A DNA stretch of 64,000 nucleotides from contig NC_008278.1 of the NCBI RefSeq assembly GCF_000058485.1, positions 5,450,962 to 5,514,961 on the forward strand. The letters are read 5' to 3'. The stretch comes from Frankia alni ACN14a. Its GTDB lineage: Bacteria; Actinomycetota; Actinomycetes; Frankiales; Frankiaceae. Under the pieces are notes generated by a model, which saw nothing but the letters and a program-made list of their open reading frames with translations, made no database searches and was not told the DNA's origin. Positions 45,842 to 55,177 of this stretch are shown piece after piece. The position numbers and the translations under genes are program-made. Every line of letters begins with the position of its first letter. Within the stretch, counting starts at the first letter, position 1.

Positions 45842-46714
45842 TCAGGTGGTCGACGGCGAGGTCGGGGGGACGGCGAGTGCCGGGACCGCGGCGGGCACAC
45901 CGGGGGTGTCCGGCGTACCGGGGGTGTCGCGGGCCGGGCCGCCGAACGCGCCGAACAGTCGGGCGGCCTGGTCCGGACGGGGCACGACGAAGACGCCGAC
46001 GCCCTCGACCAGGGGCCGGTCGGGCTCGGACTCCAGCGCGATCGTGCCGGCCGCGGTGATCTTCCGGTCGGCGACCTCGACGACCCGGCCGACGACGAGC
46101 AGCGGCGCCAGCAGCGGGATCGGCCCGCGGTAGCGGGTGGACAGGGAGACGGTCAGGCCGGACCGGCCACTCGCGCTGACGACGTCGCCCAGGACCTGGT
46201 CGAGCAGCAGGGCGCTCACCCCGCCGTGCACGTAGCCGCGCGGCCCCTGATAGGGCAGGCCGAGGGTGGCACGGCCGGTGAGGACGCCGTCCACCAGCGT
46301 GGTCTCGAGCCAGGGCGCGATCGGGTTGGCCCGCCCGATGACCGGGTTGTACAGCCACAGCTTCGCGGCCGGGTCGTCCAGTGGCGCGGGGTCACCGACG
46401 TCGCGCTGGTCGGCGGTCAGCGCGGGCAGACACTCGGTGATGCGGGCGGCGACGTCGAGCAGGGTCGCGGTCGACGCCAGCGTGCGCACGGAGGCGTCGG
46501 TCAACGCGCGCAGGGCCGCGCCCAGCTGAGCGGCCGCGTCCCGCTGGGCCGCCAGGCCGTCCGCGGGCGGGGGCGTCGACGGCGCCGACTCCTCCCGGGC
46601 CGGCCGCGCCTGCGCGGCGGCGGCCTGGCGCGGCAACCCCAGCTCCTCCAGAGCAGCGTCCACGGCGTCGTCCACCCGTTTCCTCGGCGCCTGACGGCGC
46701 GTCTCGTCGGTCAC
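45842..46714 (-). CDS. PaaI-type thioesterase (hotdog fold)
   Basis: 290 residues from GTG 46714 (VTDETRRQAPRKR). The N-terminal half is helical and Ala-rich. The hotdog domain is at about 145-265: GRATLGLPYQGPRGYVHGGVSALLLDQVLG, in which GYVHGG is the PaaI-type catalytic segment, then GLTVSLSTRYRGPIPL and VVGRVVEVADRKITAAG. It should hydrolyse acyl-CoA thioesters. A Pro-rich tail follows. It probably forms a unit with the downstream MBL hydrolase. Confidence 0.88.
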   Translation of the reverse strand: MTDETRRQAPRKRVDDAVDAALEELGLPRQAAAAQARPAREESAPSTPPPADGLAAQRDAAAQLGAALRALTDASVRTLASTATLLDVAARITECLPALTADQRDVGDPAPLDDPAAKLWLYNPVIGRANPIAPWLETTLVDGVLTGRATLGLPYQGPRGYVHGGVSALLLDQVLGDVVSASGRSGLTVSLSTRYRGPIPLLAPLLVVGRVVEVADRKITAAGTIALESEPDRPLVEGVGVFVVPRPDQAARLFGAFGGPARDTPGTPDTPGVPAAVPALAVPPTSPSTT

Positions 46715-47337
46715 CCCACGCCCGGGACGGCCGTACGCCGCCACCGCCAAGGCCGCGCCCACCCCACCCGCCGCGCCGCGGTTGGGGAGAAGGGAGAACG
46801 GGCACCGCCCGGCGCCCGGCCGGCCTGCGCCACCCCTCGTCGGATGTACGCGCACCCCCGGTCGATTCCGCCCGCGCCGAACCTTCATCGTGGTGACACC
46901 TCGGCCACGCGGTGGAACCGAGTTGAGAATACCCCACCGGCCTGTTGACGGTCGCTCGACAGCACGCCCGGCTCACGTGGGGTGCGCCGCTCCCGCCCGC
47001 GTCCACAGGCTCCCGACCGCCCCCGCCCGGGCACCGAGAACCCAGGAAAGGCCTGCACTACCGGCACGTTGCTCCCACATGACACCGGCCGGCCGAGCCC
47101 ACGTCCCGACCGGGGTGCGCTTCGTGAGCGAGATCACCCTGGATCTTCCGTGCCCGGCCGATCGTGCGCCCCCGACGTCACACCGGTCAACAGAGTGCAC
47201 TGAAATGACGCCGCGCCGGAATCCCGCCGACGGTTGGCCACCTCGGCCTGCCACCCCGTTCCCCGTCGTGCCACCACCCGGGGGCCGCGGCCGGGCGGTG
47301 GGCTGCCCGATCCCCGCCACCCACTATCGTCGGAGCG
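46715..47337. other. Intergenic region upstream of the condensin-like operon
   Basis: About 620 bases with no credible gene between the thioesterase (minus) and the condensin-like operon (plus), so both promoters lie here. Long open frames crossing it are Arg/Pro-rich and out of frame with the first gene. A weak ribosome binding site (cggag) precedes the ATG at 47338. No repeat, operator or terminator could be made out. Confidence 0.5.
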
Positions 47338-48927
47338 ATGATCCAGCCCGCGTCGACAACCGGTCCGGACCGGCTGCCCACCGCTGTCGGGCTCGTCGGC
47401 GACGTCGGGATGATCCGCCGGCTCAAGGCGCTGGCGCTGACCCAGCCGCTGCACGACCTCGACGTGCGCAAGGCGCACCTGGACGGCGCCGACTTCTCCG
47501 TCTACGCGATGGCGGAGCTCGGCCTGCACGCGATCGACCAGGTCACCGTGGCGATGGACTTCGACCGCGGCGCGGACCACGACCAGGTGCGCCGCCGCCT
47601 GGTCCCGCTCGCCGCCGCCCAGGCGCCCGGCCGCCCGGCCGCCGAGCACGACCGGGTGGCGTCCTGGGTGCTGCACAACCTCATCAACGTCGGCAACGTC
47701 AACCGGGGCTTCGAGGCGGGTTACGGCACCCTGCACGCCGACGGGCGCTACGAACGGCGCCGCTTCGACTTCAAGCTGCTCGTCGAGTTCGCCGATCCGC
47801 ACGGGGAGATCTACCTGCGGGCCACCGACGAGGCGGTGACCGTCCTGGTCGGTGCGTTGGACACCGACATCACCTCGGCGCAGGTCGCCGCCGAGGTCGC
47901 CCTCGACACGCTCATCCGCCGCGGCCGGCTCGCCGACGCCCGCAGCGCGGCGGAGGCGGCCCGCTACCGCACCGTGCAGTACGCCGAGCAGCTCCGCCGC
48001 CACCTCGACGCGACGCGGCGCAACGTCCTGGCCGTCGACTGGCTGCACGCGATGCCGGCCCTCGTCGACGAGGCCCTGCAGCACGTCGAGCAGCGCTACC
48101 GGTACGAGAACGCCATCCTCACCCACATCCGCCGCTACCGCGACTCCGCCGACGACGCCGACCACAAACGCCAGGCCGCCGACCTGGTCGCCATCGTCGG
48201 GGACTGCATCCGTCGGCACACCCAGCTGCAGGCCCGACTGCTGGAGGCGGGTGCGGTGTTCCGCGCCGAGCAGGACCGCCAGCAGTTCACCGTCACCCCG
48301 GCGCGCGGTGGCGTCGACCTGCACGCGCAGCTGCTGGTCCCGACGCTGGCGCTGGCCGCCGGGGACGCACAGCGCCCGGCGGCGGCGTTCTTCCCCGGCG
48401 CGGTCGGCGTGCGCACGCCCCGGGCCCCCCGGGTCCTCGATCTGGTCGATCTGCTGCTGCGGCCGCCGGTGGAACGCGACACGCTCGGCGCGGAGGTGGT
48501 CGAGGCCGAGCTGGTGCCGCTGGCGGAGCCGGCGCGGTTCGACGACGAGACCTGGGCCCGCGCGCTCGGGCTGCTCGAACTCGACCCGGCGGCGCCGCGC
48601 CGGCTGTCCGCGCTGCTCGCCGACGCCCGCCGTGGGGGCGACCGGGAGGTCGCCGACCTCGTCGCGCTGCTGGCCCTGCATGCGGTCGGCCCCCGCGTCG
48701 ACGCGTCCCGGCAGGCGGGCGAGACCACCCTCACGGTCGCCGTCGACGACGGCACGCCGCTGCACGATCCGGACTACGGCGGGGCCGACCTGCTCGTCGG
48801 TCGGGCCCGGATCGTCGCGGCGCCCAGTGCGGCGGAATCGTCGGACCCGGCTGGTATCACTGCAGTCCTGACGGATCTGCAGGATGCGGGCGGCGCGGCC
48901 GCGCCGGCGGGAAGGAGGTCGCGATGA
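47338..48927 (+). CDS. Putative kleisin-like (MksF/JetA-type) subunit
   Basis: 529 residues, mostly helical. Residues 1-140 look like a winged-helix or dimerisation part (AVGLVGDVGMIRRLKALALTQ, LHNLINVGNVNRGFEAGYG). A segment near 145-200, RFDFKLLVEFADPHGEIYL followed by TDEAVTVLVGALDTD, then long helices (RTVQYAEQLRRHLDATRRNV), recalls MukF/JetA-type kleisins. It begins the three-gene operon and overlaps the next gene by 4 bases (ATGA). The call rests mainly on its position beside a MukB-like ATPase; a profile search is needed to confirm it. Confidence 0.55.
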   Translation: MIQPASTTGPDRLPTAVGLVGDVGMIRRLKALALTQPLHDLDVRKAHLDGADFSVYAMAELGLHAIDQVTVAMDFDRGADHDQVRRRLVPLAAAQAPGRPAAEHDRVASWVLHNLINVGNVNRGFEAGYGTLHADGRYERRRFDFKLLVEFADPHGEIYLRATDEAVTVLVGALDTDITSAQVAAEVALDTLIRRGRLADARSAAEAARYRTVQYAEQLRRHLDATRRNVLAVDWLHAMPALVDEALQHVEQRYRYENAILTHIRRYRDSADDADHKRQAADLVAIVGDCIRRHTQLQARLLEAGAVFRAEQDRQQFTVTPARGGVDLHAQLLVPTLALAAGDAQRPAAAFFPGAVGVRTPRAPRVLDLVDLLLRPPVERDTLGAEVVEAELVPLAEPARFDDETWARALGLLELDPAAPRRLSALLADARRGGDREVADLVALLALHAVGPRVDASRQAGETTLTVAVDDGTPLHDPDYGGADLLVGRARIVAAPSAAESSDPAGITAVLTDLQDAGGAAAPAGRRSR

Positions 48928-49919
48928 GTCGGGAACCCGACCCGGGTGACGTCGACCTCAGCGACGTCGACCTCAGCGACATCGACCTGGGCGACATCGA
49001 CCTGGGCGACGGCGGCGACGGCGACCTCGGCGACGGCGACGGCGACGGCGACGCGAACGACAGGGGTCCGGTCGACGGCGCGCGGGAGGCCGGGCGGCAG
49101 CGCGCGGACGCCCGCGACGCCTCTCGGCTGGTGTCGTTCGGCCTGCGGCCCCGGCTGGTGCCGGCTCGCGACCCCGACTACCGCGACCTGGTCCGGCGGT
49201 ACCTGCGGGAGGCGGAGTTCGCCGCGCTGACCCAGGCGATCGCCGCCGGCCTCGGGCTGGTCGTGCTCGACGTCTCCGAACGGGCGGGTCTGGTCCCGGC
49301 CGGCGCCGAGGACTCGGCCTTCGCCGTCCGGATCGGTGACTACGCGCGCCGCGCCGGCGGCGAGCACCGCGCGGCCGACCGGCTGCTGCACGCCCTCGCG
49401 CAGCTCGCCGTGGCCGCGCTGGCCTATCCGCGGCCGGCCGATCTCGCCGACGCCTCCTACGTCGGGCGGGTCAGCGTGCACGGCGTCGACGCGTTCGTCC
49501 GCGAAACCTGCCGGTTGCTGGGCGAACGCACCGCCGACGACGACCCGAGCGTCGATCCGCCGGTCGACGCGCCGCGGCTGGAGGCCGCCTGGCGCCTGTA
49601 CGCCCGGCGCACCTCGACCGGCACCACCCGCGACGCGCGTCGCCTCGCCGGGTCGACGACGGGCATCATCGCCCGCGCGATGAACTTCCTCGCCGAATCG
49701 GGCTGTCTGGTTCCGGTCGGCGACGAGGCCGGCGGCACGTACCGGACCACGCCCCGGTACCAGGTCCAGGTCCGCGAGCTGGCCGCGGACGCGGCCTTCG
49801 AGGAGCTGCTTGCCCTCGGCGTGGTCACGGTCACCGACGGGGCCGGCAGCGTGCGGGTCCTCGTCGACGAGCCGGCCCTGCTCGAGACGACGCCGGCCGG
49901 AGAGGCCGCGGATGTATGA
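48924..49919 (+). CDS. Putative MksE/JetB-type accessory subunit
   Basis: 331 residues from ATG 48924, with ggaaggagg at 48910-48918. The first 45 residues are a highly acidic tandem repeat of DVDLSDVDLSDIDLGDIDLG type. The rest is helical with two likely winged-helix parts: RDLVRRYLREAEFAALTQAIA, and later STTGIIARAMNFLAESGCLVPV with YRTTPRYQVQVRELA. This resembles the small helix-turn-helix subunits (MukE/MksE/JetB) that regulate SMC engagement. It overlaps the first gene by 4 bases and the ATPase gene by 8 bases. Identification is from architecture and context. Confidence 0.55.
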   Translation: MSREPDPGDVDLSDVDLSDIDLGDIDLGDGGDGDLGDGDGDGDANDRGPVDGAREAGRQRADARDASRLVSFGLRPRLVPARDPDYRDLVRRYLREAEFAALTQAIAAGLGLVVLDVSERAGLVPAGAEDSAFAVRIGDYARRAGGEHRAADRLLHALAQLAVAALAYPRPADLADASYVGRVSVHGVDAFVRETCRLLGERTADDDPSVDPPVDAPRLEAAWRLYARRTSTGTTRDARRLAGSTTGIIARAMNFLAESGCLVPVGDEAGGTYRTTPRYQVQVRELAADAAFEELLALGVVTVTDGAGSVRVLVDEPALLETTPAGEAADV

Positions 49920-52900
49920 GTTGTCGCGGGTGCGGCTGCACTCGATCGGGCCGCCGGGCGCCCGTTTCGGCGACGTGCTGCTCGACTTCTCGGGCGTGGG
50001 CGCGCCGGTCGCCGGCCCGCGTCAGGACGGGCTGTTTCCCACCACGCCGCGTCAGCGCCGCGACGCGGCCGTCCCCGCGGGTCCCGCACTGTCCAGCGTG
50101 CCGTCCCCGGCGGCCCCGGTCGGCCCGGGCAGGACCATCGGCCCGGGCACGGCAACCGGGCTGGGCACGGCGACGGCGGGGACGGCAGCCGCGCCCAGCG
50201 CGCCGAGCCGGCCGCTGCGCCCCTCCCCCGCCTCGGTGCTGTTCCTGGAGAACGGCGGCGGCAAGAGCGTCCTGATCAAGCTGATCTTCTCGGTGGTGCT
50301 GCCGGGCCGGCGCCACGTCGTCGGTACCTCCAACGGGCGGGTGCTGGACAACTTCGTCCTGCCCGGCGACTGCGGTCACGTCACCTGCGAGTGGCAGCAT
50401 GCGGTGACCGGGCAGCGGGTGGTGACCGGCAAGGTGAGCGAGTGGCGCGGCCGCGGCGCAGCCGACGCCGCTCGGCTCACCGAGGCCTGGTACTCCTTCC
50501 GCCCGGGCGGCGGCCTGGAGATCACCTCCCTGCCGTTGACCGCCGAGGGCCGCCAGCTCACCCTCGCCGGGTTGCGGGGCCGGCTCCACGACGCCCACCA
50601 GGCCGACCCGGCGCTCGACCTGACCTGGGAGACCCACCAGGGCGCCTGGCGGGAGCACCTGGACGCCGTCGGCCTCGATCCCGAGCTGTTCCGTTACCAG
50701 CGGGCGATGAACGCCGGCGAGGGCGAGGCGGCCGAGGCGTTCTCGTTCGGCTCCGACGAGCAGTTCGTCGACTTTCTGCTGCGCGCCGTCACCCCGCCCG
50801 AGGACCCCGCGGGCATCGCCGACGTCGTCGACGGCTACGCGACCAAGCTCGCCGAACGGGCCGCGCTCGGCGCCGAGCGCGACTTCGTCGCGGGCGCGCT
50901 GACGCGGCTCACCCCGCTGGCCGACGCGGTCGAACGGCGTGCCGGCGCCGGTGCGGCCTACGCGGCCGCCCGGGCCCGGATCGCGGACCTGCACGACGGC
51001 GTGCGGGCCAGGGTGCGCCGCGACGCCGCCGCCCTGGCCGGGCTCGCCGCCCAGGTACAGGCCGCCCGAGACGCGGAACGCGACGCCGACGAGGCTCGGT
51101 CGCGCCGGCAGGGCGCCGTCCTCGCGCTGCGCCGGCGGATCGCCGAGCTGCGTCTCGCCGAGGCCGAGCGGGAGCGGGACCGCCTCGTCGCCGGCGCCCG
51201 AGACGCGGCCGCCGAGATCGACGCCTGGCGGGCGACCGAGGACGTGTTGCGGCTCGCGGCGGCGTCGGCCGAGGCGGAACGGCTGACCCGCCTCGTCGCC
51301 GACGCGGAGGACGTCGCCGCGCCCGCGCTGGCCGACCGCGACGGCGCCGCGCGGGCGCTGCTGGGCGGTCTGAACCGGCTGGCCGAGGCCTCCAGCGACG
51401 CGGCCCTGCGCGCCGAGGCCGAGGCCGGCGAGCACGACCGACGCGCCGGCGCGGCCGAGCGCGCGGACCGCCGTGCCAGCGACGAGGCCGCGCAGGCGCG
51501 CGCTCGAGAGCAGGCCCTGCACCAGCGGCGGGCGGCGGCTCTCGACGCGCTGGCCGCCGCCGCCCGGGCCGGGCTGATCGCCCCCGGCGGCACCGATCTC
51601 GCCCGCCAGGCGCAACGGGCCGCCGCCGAGGCCCAGCAGGCCGCGGCCGCCGTGCGCGACGCGCTCAGCCACGCCACCGACGCCCAGGACCGCGGCCCGG
51701 CGCAGGCGACCACCCGCGCCGCCCAGCACCGCGCCGTCGCGGCCGGCGCGGCGCTGGATCGGCTCGCCGGCCGGCTCGACGAGGCCCGCGCCGGTGCGGC
51801 GGCGCTGCTCGCCGGCGGCCGGCTCGCGGAGCTGCTCGGGGACGCGGGCCCGTCCGGAGGTCCGAACGAGGCCGCGGGCGAGGACGACACCCCGAGCGAG
51901 GGCGCGCATCGGGTGCTCGACGCGGTCGCCGAGGCCGCCGGGGAGCGGCTGGCGGAGGCGATCGGCGCGGCGGAGGCGCGCCGGCTCGATCTGTCGGTGG
52001 CCGCCGACGCCGACCGGCGCCTGCTCGGCGCGCTGGGCGAGGGCGGCCTGCGCCCACCCCGCGAGGAGGTCGCCGCGGCGGTCGACGTCCTGCAGGCCGC
52101 CGGGATCGCCGCGGTCGCCGGCTGGTCCCATCTCGCGCACGCGGTCCCGGCCGCGCGGCGCGAACAGGTCCTGCGGGCGCGGCCCCACCTCGCCGACGGA
52201 GTGATCATCACAGCGCGGGTGGGTCACGCGCGGATCCGCGAGGTGCTCGACGCCGCCGCTCTGCTCCCCGACAGCGTGGTCGCCGTCGGCGGGGTCGACG
52301 ACCTGCTCGACGACGCCGACCCGGTCATCGACGGCGAACGGATCACGATGGTCCGGCCGAACCCGGCGCTCTACGACACCGCGGCCGCCGCCGCCGAGCG
52401 GGAGGCCATCCGGGCGCGCCAGGACGAGCGCGTCACCCTCGCCGCGGCGCTGTCCGACCGGATCGCGGTGGACCGTGACCTCGCCGCGGCCCTCACCGGC
52501 TGGCGGCGCAGTCACCCCGCCGGACACCTCGACCGGCTCGAGGCGCAGCTCACAGCCGCCCGGGACACGCTGGCGGCCGCCGAGTCGGAGCTCGCCGCCG
52601 CCGGCCGGGAGGCGGCCGCGGCCGAGCAGGCGGCGCGGCGGGCACTCGCCGACGTCGAACCGCTGCGGGTGGCCGCCGCCGAGGCTGCCGCCCGGGCGAC
52701 TGCGCTGGATCAGCTCGCCCGGTCCGTCGGCGACCCGGCCGCGACCGAGCGGGAGATCGAGCAGGTCGCCGGGGTCGCCGAGGACCGGCTGGCCGAGGCC
52801 CGGGCAGCCCGGGAGCATGCGGCGTCGCAGCGGCGGGCGGCCGCCGAGGCCGTCCGCCGCGCGGACGAGGCGCGCCGCAACGCCGCCGCCGCCCGCGCGG

Positions 52901-54861
52901 AGAGCGTCAGCGTCGTCGGTGCGGGCGATGCCGCGGTGACGGTGCGGGAAGGCGACGGGCCGGAACCGCCCGTGGCGGTGCTGCGCGCGGCCTACGAGGC
53001 CGCAAGCCGCACCTACGCCCAGGTGGAGGTCGGTGCGGACCTGCGCGGCGAGGTCGATCGGGCCCGCCGGGAGGAGGCCGCCGCCCGCGCGGCGGTCGAG
53101 GCCTTCGAACCGGCCGTGCGCGCGCGGGCCCGCGCGCTGCTCGCGGGCGTCAGCGGCGGGGACAGCGCGACGCGGGCCGCCGGTGAGGCGCGGGCACGCC
53201 GGGCGGCCGCGGTGGTCGGGGCCGAGCTCGACGACGCCCGTGAGCAGCTCGGTGCCCTGCGCGAGGAGCTGCGCACCGCCACGGCGGAGGTACAGCGGCG
53301 CGGGGTGGCGCCGCTCGCCGGGGAACAGGTCCCGACCGATCTCGGTCACGCCGGGGAGCTGCTGCGCGCCGCGGCCGCGGCGGTCGAGCACGCCGAGGAC
53401 GGCCACGCCCGGGCCCGCGCCGTCCGCGACGACCTCGTCGAGCGCTCGGCTCGGCACACCGACGAACTGGACGCCTTCACCGCCATCGCCGAAAGTCTCG
53501 CGGACCTGCCCGCGGCGACCTCGCCCCCCGTGGGCCCCGCGAGCGCCGACACAGGCGGCACAGGCGGCACAGCCAGAACGGGCGGCGCCGGTGGGAGCGG
53601 GCGGGGTGCGTCCGCGCTCGCCGGGCCCGCGAGGGATGATCCCTCGCCGGTCGACGAGGGCGCGGTGGCCGTCCCGTTCGCGGGTGACGCGCGCCAGGCT
53701 CGGGAGAACTCCCACCGGCTGCGCCTCGCCTGGCGGGAGGCCGCCGCCGCCTACGGCCAGGCCGCCGGTGCCGTGCGGACGGCGGCCGAGGCCGTCACCG
53801 CCTGGGCGGCGCAGGACCGGTTCGACGCCGTCCGCACCCCCGCCCGCCGGCAGATGCTGCGGGCAGGTCGCGAGGCCGTGGCCGACGGGGCGGCGGCCTG
53901 GGCGCAGGCCCTCGCGCCGCGGCTGCGCAGCCTCGACGACGACCTCGCGCACATCGGCCGCAACCGCGAGGCGATCGTCGCCCGCCTGGAGGGCATGGTC
54001 CGCGCGGCGCTCGGCACGTTGCGCGCCGCCGGCCGCCTGTCGCGCCTCCCCGACCGGCTCGGTGACTGGTCGGGTCAGGACTTCCTGCGCATCACGTTCG
54101 CCGAACCGGATGACCGGGCGTTGACGGAGGCCCTCGGCCGGGTCGTCGACGAGACGGCGGCCGCCGCCGTGGCCGCCCGACCCCGACCGGGCGCGGCCAC
54201 CCGCGTCGGCGCCGACCCCGGCGGCGCACGCGGCGCCCGCGCCGCGGCCGCGGTGCGTCACGACGGGATGGGGTTGCTGCTGCGCGGGGTGCGGGCCGCG
54301 ATCCCCCGCGGTGTGCGGGTCGAGATCCTCAAACCGGACGCGGTCCTGCGCACCGAACGGGTGCGGGTCAGCGAGCTGGGTGACGTCTTCTCCGGTGGTC
54401 AGCAGCTCACCGCCGCCATCATCCTGTACTGCACGATGGCGGCGCTGCGGGCCAACGACCGCGGCCAGCTCCGGGCGCCGCATGCCGGCGTGCTGTTCCT
54501 CGACAACCCCATCGGCCGGGCGAGCGCCGGCTACCTGCTCGACCTCCAGCTCGCCGTCGCCGACCGGCTGGGCGTCCAGCTCATCTACACGACGGGACTG
54601 TTCGACACCGCGGCCCTCGCGGCCTTCCCGCTGATCGTCCGGCTGCGCAACGACGCGGACCTGCGGGCCGGCCGCAAGTACCTGCGGGTGGAGGAGCGGC
54701 TGCAGCCCGGGCTGACGCCGGCCGGCCCGGTGTCCGCCCAGGCGGACGGCACGGGCGTCATCACCGCGACCCGGTTGTACGCGCGCCCGCCGACACCCAC
54801 GCCCACGGACGACGAGCCCGGCGCCCCGCCCACGGGTCCCCCCGCCGGCGACGGGCACTGA
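49912..54861 (+). CDS. SMC/MukB-like ABC-type ATPase (MksB/JetC-like)
   Basis: 1,649 residues from ATG 49912 (MYELSRVRLHSIGPPGARF), with ggagagg upstream. Residues 1-35 form the first beta strands of an SMC head. Residues about 50-105 are a Pro/Ala/Gly-rich insert. Walker A is FLENGGGKSVLI (Lys118). Residues about 320-1450 are Ala/Arg/Glu-rich helical arms with a possible hinge near 620-800. The C-terminal head has VFSGGQQLTAAIILY (signature, Ser1494) and VLFLDNPIGRASAGYLLDL, where Walker B is Asp1531-Asn1532 instead of Asp-Glu. VQLIYTTGLFDTAALAAF follows. This is the architecture of DNA-loop-extruding MukB/MksB/JetC proteins. Confidence 0.85.
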   Translation: MYELSRVRLHSIGPPGARFGDVLLDFSGVGAPVAGPRQDGLFPTTPRQRRDAAVPAGPALSSVPSPAAPVGPGRTIGPGTATGLGTATAGTAAAPSAPSRPLRPSPASVLFLENGGGKSVLIKLIFSVVLPGRRHVVGTSNGRVLDNFVLPGDCGHVTCEWQHAVTGQRVVTGKVSEWRGRGAADAARLTEAWYSFRPGGGLEITSLPLTAEGRQLTLAGLRGRLHDAHQADPALDLTWETHQGAWREHLDAVGLDPELFRYQRAMNAGEGEAAEAFSFGSDEQFVDFLLRAVTPPEDPAGIADVVDGYATKLAERAALGAERDFVAGALTRLTPLADAVERRAGAGAAYAAARARIADLHDGVRARVRRDAAALAGLAAQVQAARDAERDADEARSRRQGAVLALRRRIAELRLAEAERERDRLVAGARDAAAEIDAWRATEDVLRLAAASAEAERLTRLVADAEDVAAPALADRDGAARALLGGLNRLAEASSDAALRAEAEAGEHDRRAGAAERADRRASDEAAQARAREQALHQRRAAALDALAAAARAGLIAPGGTDLARQAQRAAAEAQQAAAAVRDALSHATDAQDRGPAQATTRAAQHRAVAAGAALDRLAGRLDEARAGAAALLAGGRLAELLGDAGPSGGPNEAAGEDDTPSEGAHRVLDAVAEAAGERLAEAIGAAEARRLDLSVAADADRRLLGALGEGGLRPPREEVAAAVDVLQAAGIAAVAGWSHLAHAVPAARREQVLRARPHLADGVIITARVGHARIREVLDAAALLPDSVVAVGGVDDLLDDADPVIDGERITMVRPNPALYDTAAAAAEREAIRARQDERVTLAAALSDRIAVDRDLAAALTGWRRSHPAGHLDRLEAQLTAARDTLAAAESELAAAGREAAAAEQAARRALADVEPLRVAAAEAAARATALDQLARSVGDPAATEREIEQVAGVAEDRLAEARAAREHAASQRRAAAEAVRRADEARRNAAAARAESVSVVGAGDAAVTVREGDGPEPPVAVLRAAYEAASRTYAQVEVGADLRGEVDRARREEAAARAAVEAFEPAVRARARALLAGVSGGDSATRAAGEARARRAAAVVGAELDDAREQLGALREELRTATAEVQRRGVAPLAGEQVPTDLGHAGELLRAAAAAVEHAEDGHARARAVRDDLVERSARHTDELDAFTAIAESLADLPAATSPPVGPASADTGGTGGTARTGGAGGSGRGASALAGPARDDPSPVDEGAVAVPFAGDARQARENSHRLRLAWREAAAAYGQAAGAVRTAAEAVTAWAAQDRFDAVRTPARRQMLRAGREAVADGAAAWAQALAPRLRSLDDDLAHIGRNREAIVARLEGMVRAALGTLRAAGRLSRLPDRLGDWSGQDFLRITFAEPDDRALTEALGRVVDETAAAAVAARPRPGAATRVGADPGGARGARAAAAVRHDGMGLLLRGVRAAIPRGVRVEILKPDAVLRTERVRVSELGDVFSGGQQLTAAIILYCTMAALRANDRGQLRAPHAGVLFLDNPIGRASAGYLLDLQLAVADRLGVQLIYTTGLFDTAALAAFPLIVRLRNDADLRAGRKYLRVEERLQPGLTPAGPVSAQADGTGVITATRLYARPPTPTPTDDEPGAPPTGPPAGDGH

Positions 54862-55095
54862 ACTGCCAAGATCGGCCGCTGACGTGACACTCCCCAAACG
54901 GTGGGCATCAACCCGCGGGACCAGACGAGAGCGAGGCTGTACTCGGACTGATCGGCCCGACTCGGGCGCAATCGGCAGTAGCCGATGATCAATATCGGCC
55001 TGACCTGGCTTTACTCGCCTGCGTCAGCGAGAGGCCAGCGTGGGACACCGGTCAGGGTCTTGGCGAGCCGGGGCGTTCCTGGGATGATGGATTCG

Positions 55096-55124
55096 CCGCC
55101 CGGCACCCCCCGAGCCGGGCGGCA
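55096..55124. terminator. Bidirectional hairpin between convergent genes
   Basis: gccgcccggc (55096-55105) and gccgggcggc (55115-55124) form a perfect 10-bp stem with a 9-base loop, between the condensin-like operon stop (54861) and the convergent gene's stop (55178). The remaining 315-base gap holds no gene; in particular, no JetD-like nuclease frame. Confidence 0.7.
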
Positions 55125-55177
55125 CCATGCTGTCGGGCCCGTCGCTGCTTTCAGGCCCCGTCGCTGCGCGCGCCGGC

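Noticed and set aside
46782-49919. 1,045-codon plus frame that includes the accessory subunit
   Set aside because: Only the last 331 codons are coding; the earlier part is the first condensin gene read in another frame plus its upstream region. A strong ribosome binding site fixes the start at 48924.
49831-54897. 1,688-codon minus-strand open frame opposite the SMC-like gene
   Set aside because: It is antisense to an ATPase with intact Walker A, signature and Walker B region. No recognisable domain.
54862-55177. Hidden jetD-like gene after the SMC-like ATPase
   Set aside because: Only 315 bases with a terminator hairpin and no open frame of useful length; the next genes are convergent and encode a surface protein and carotenoid enzymes.
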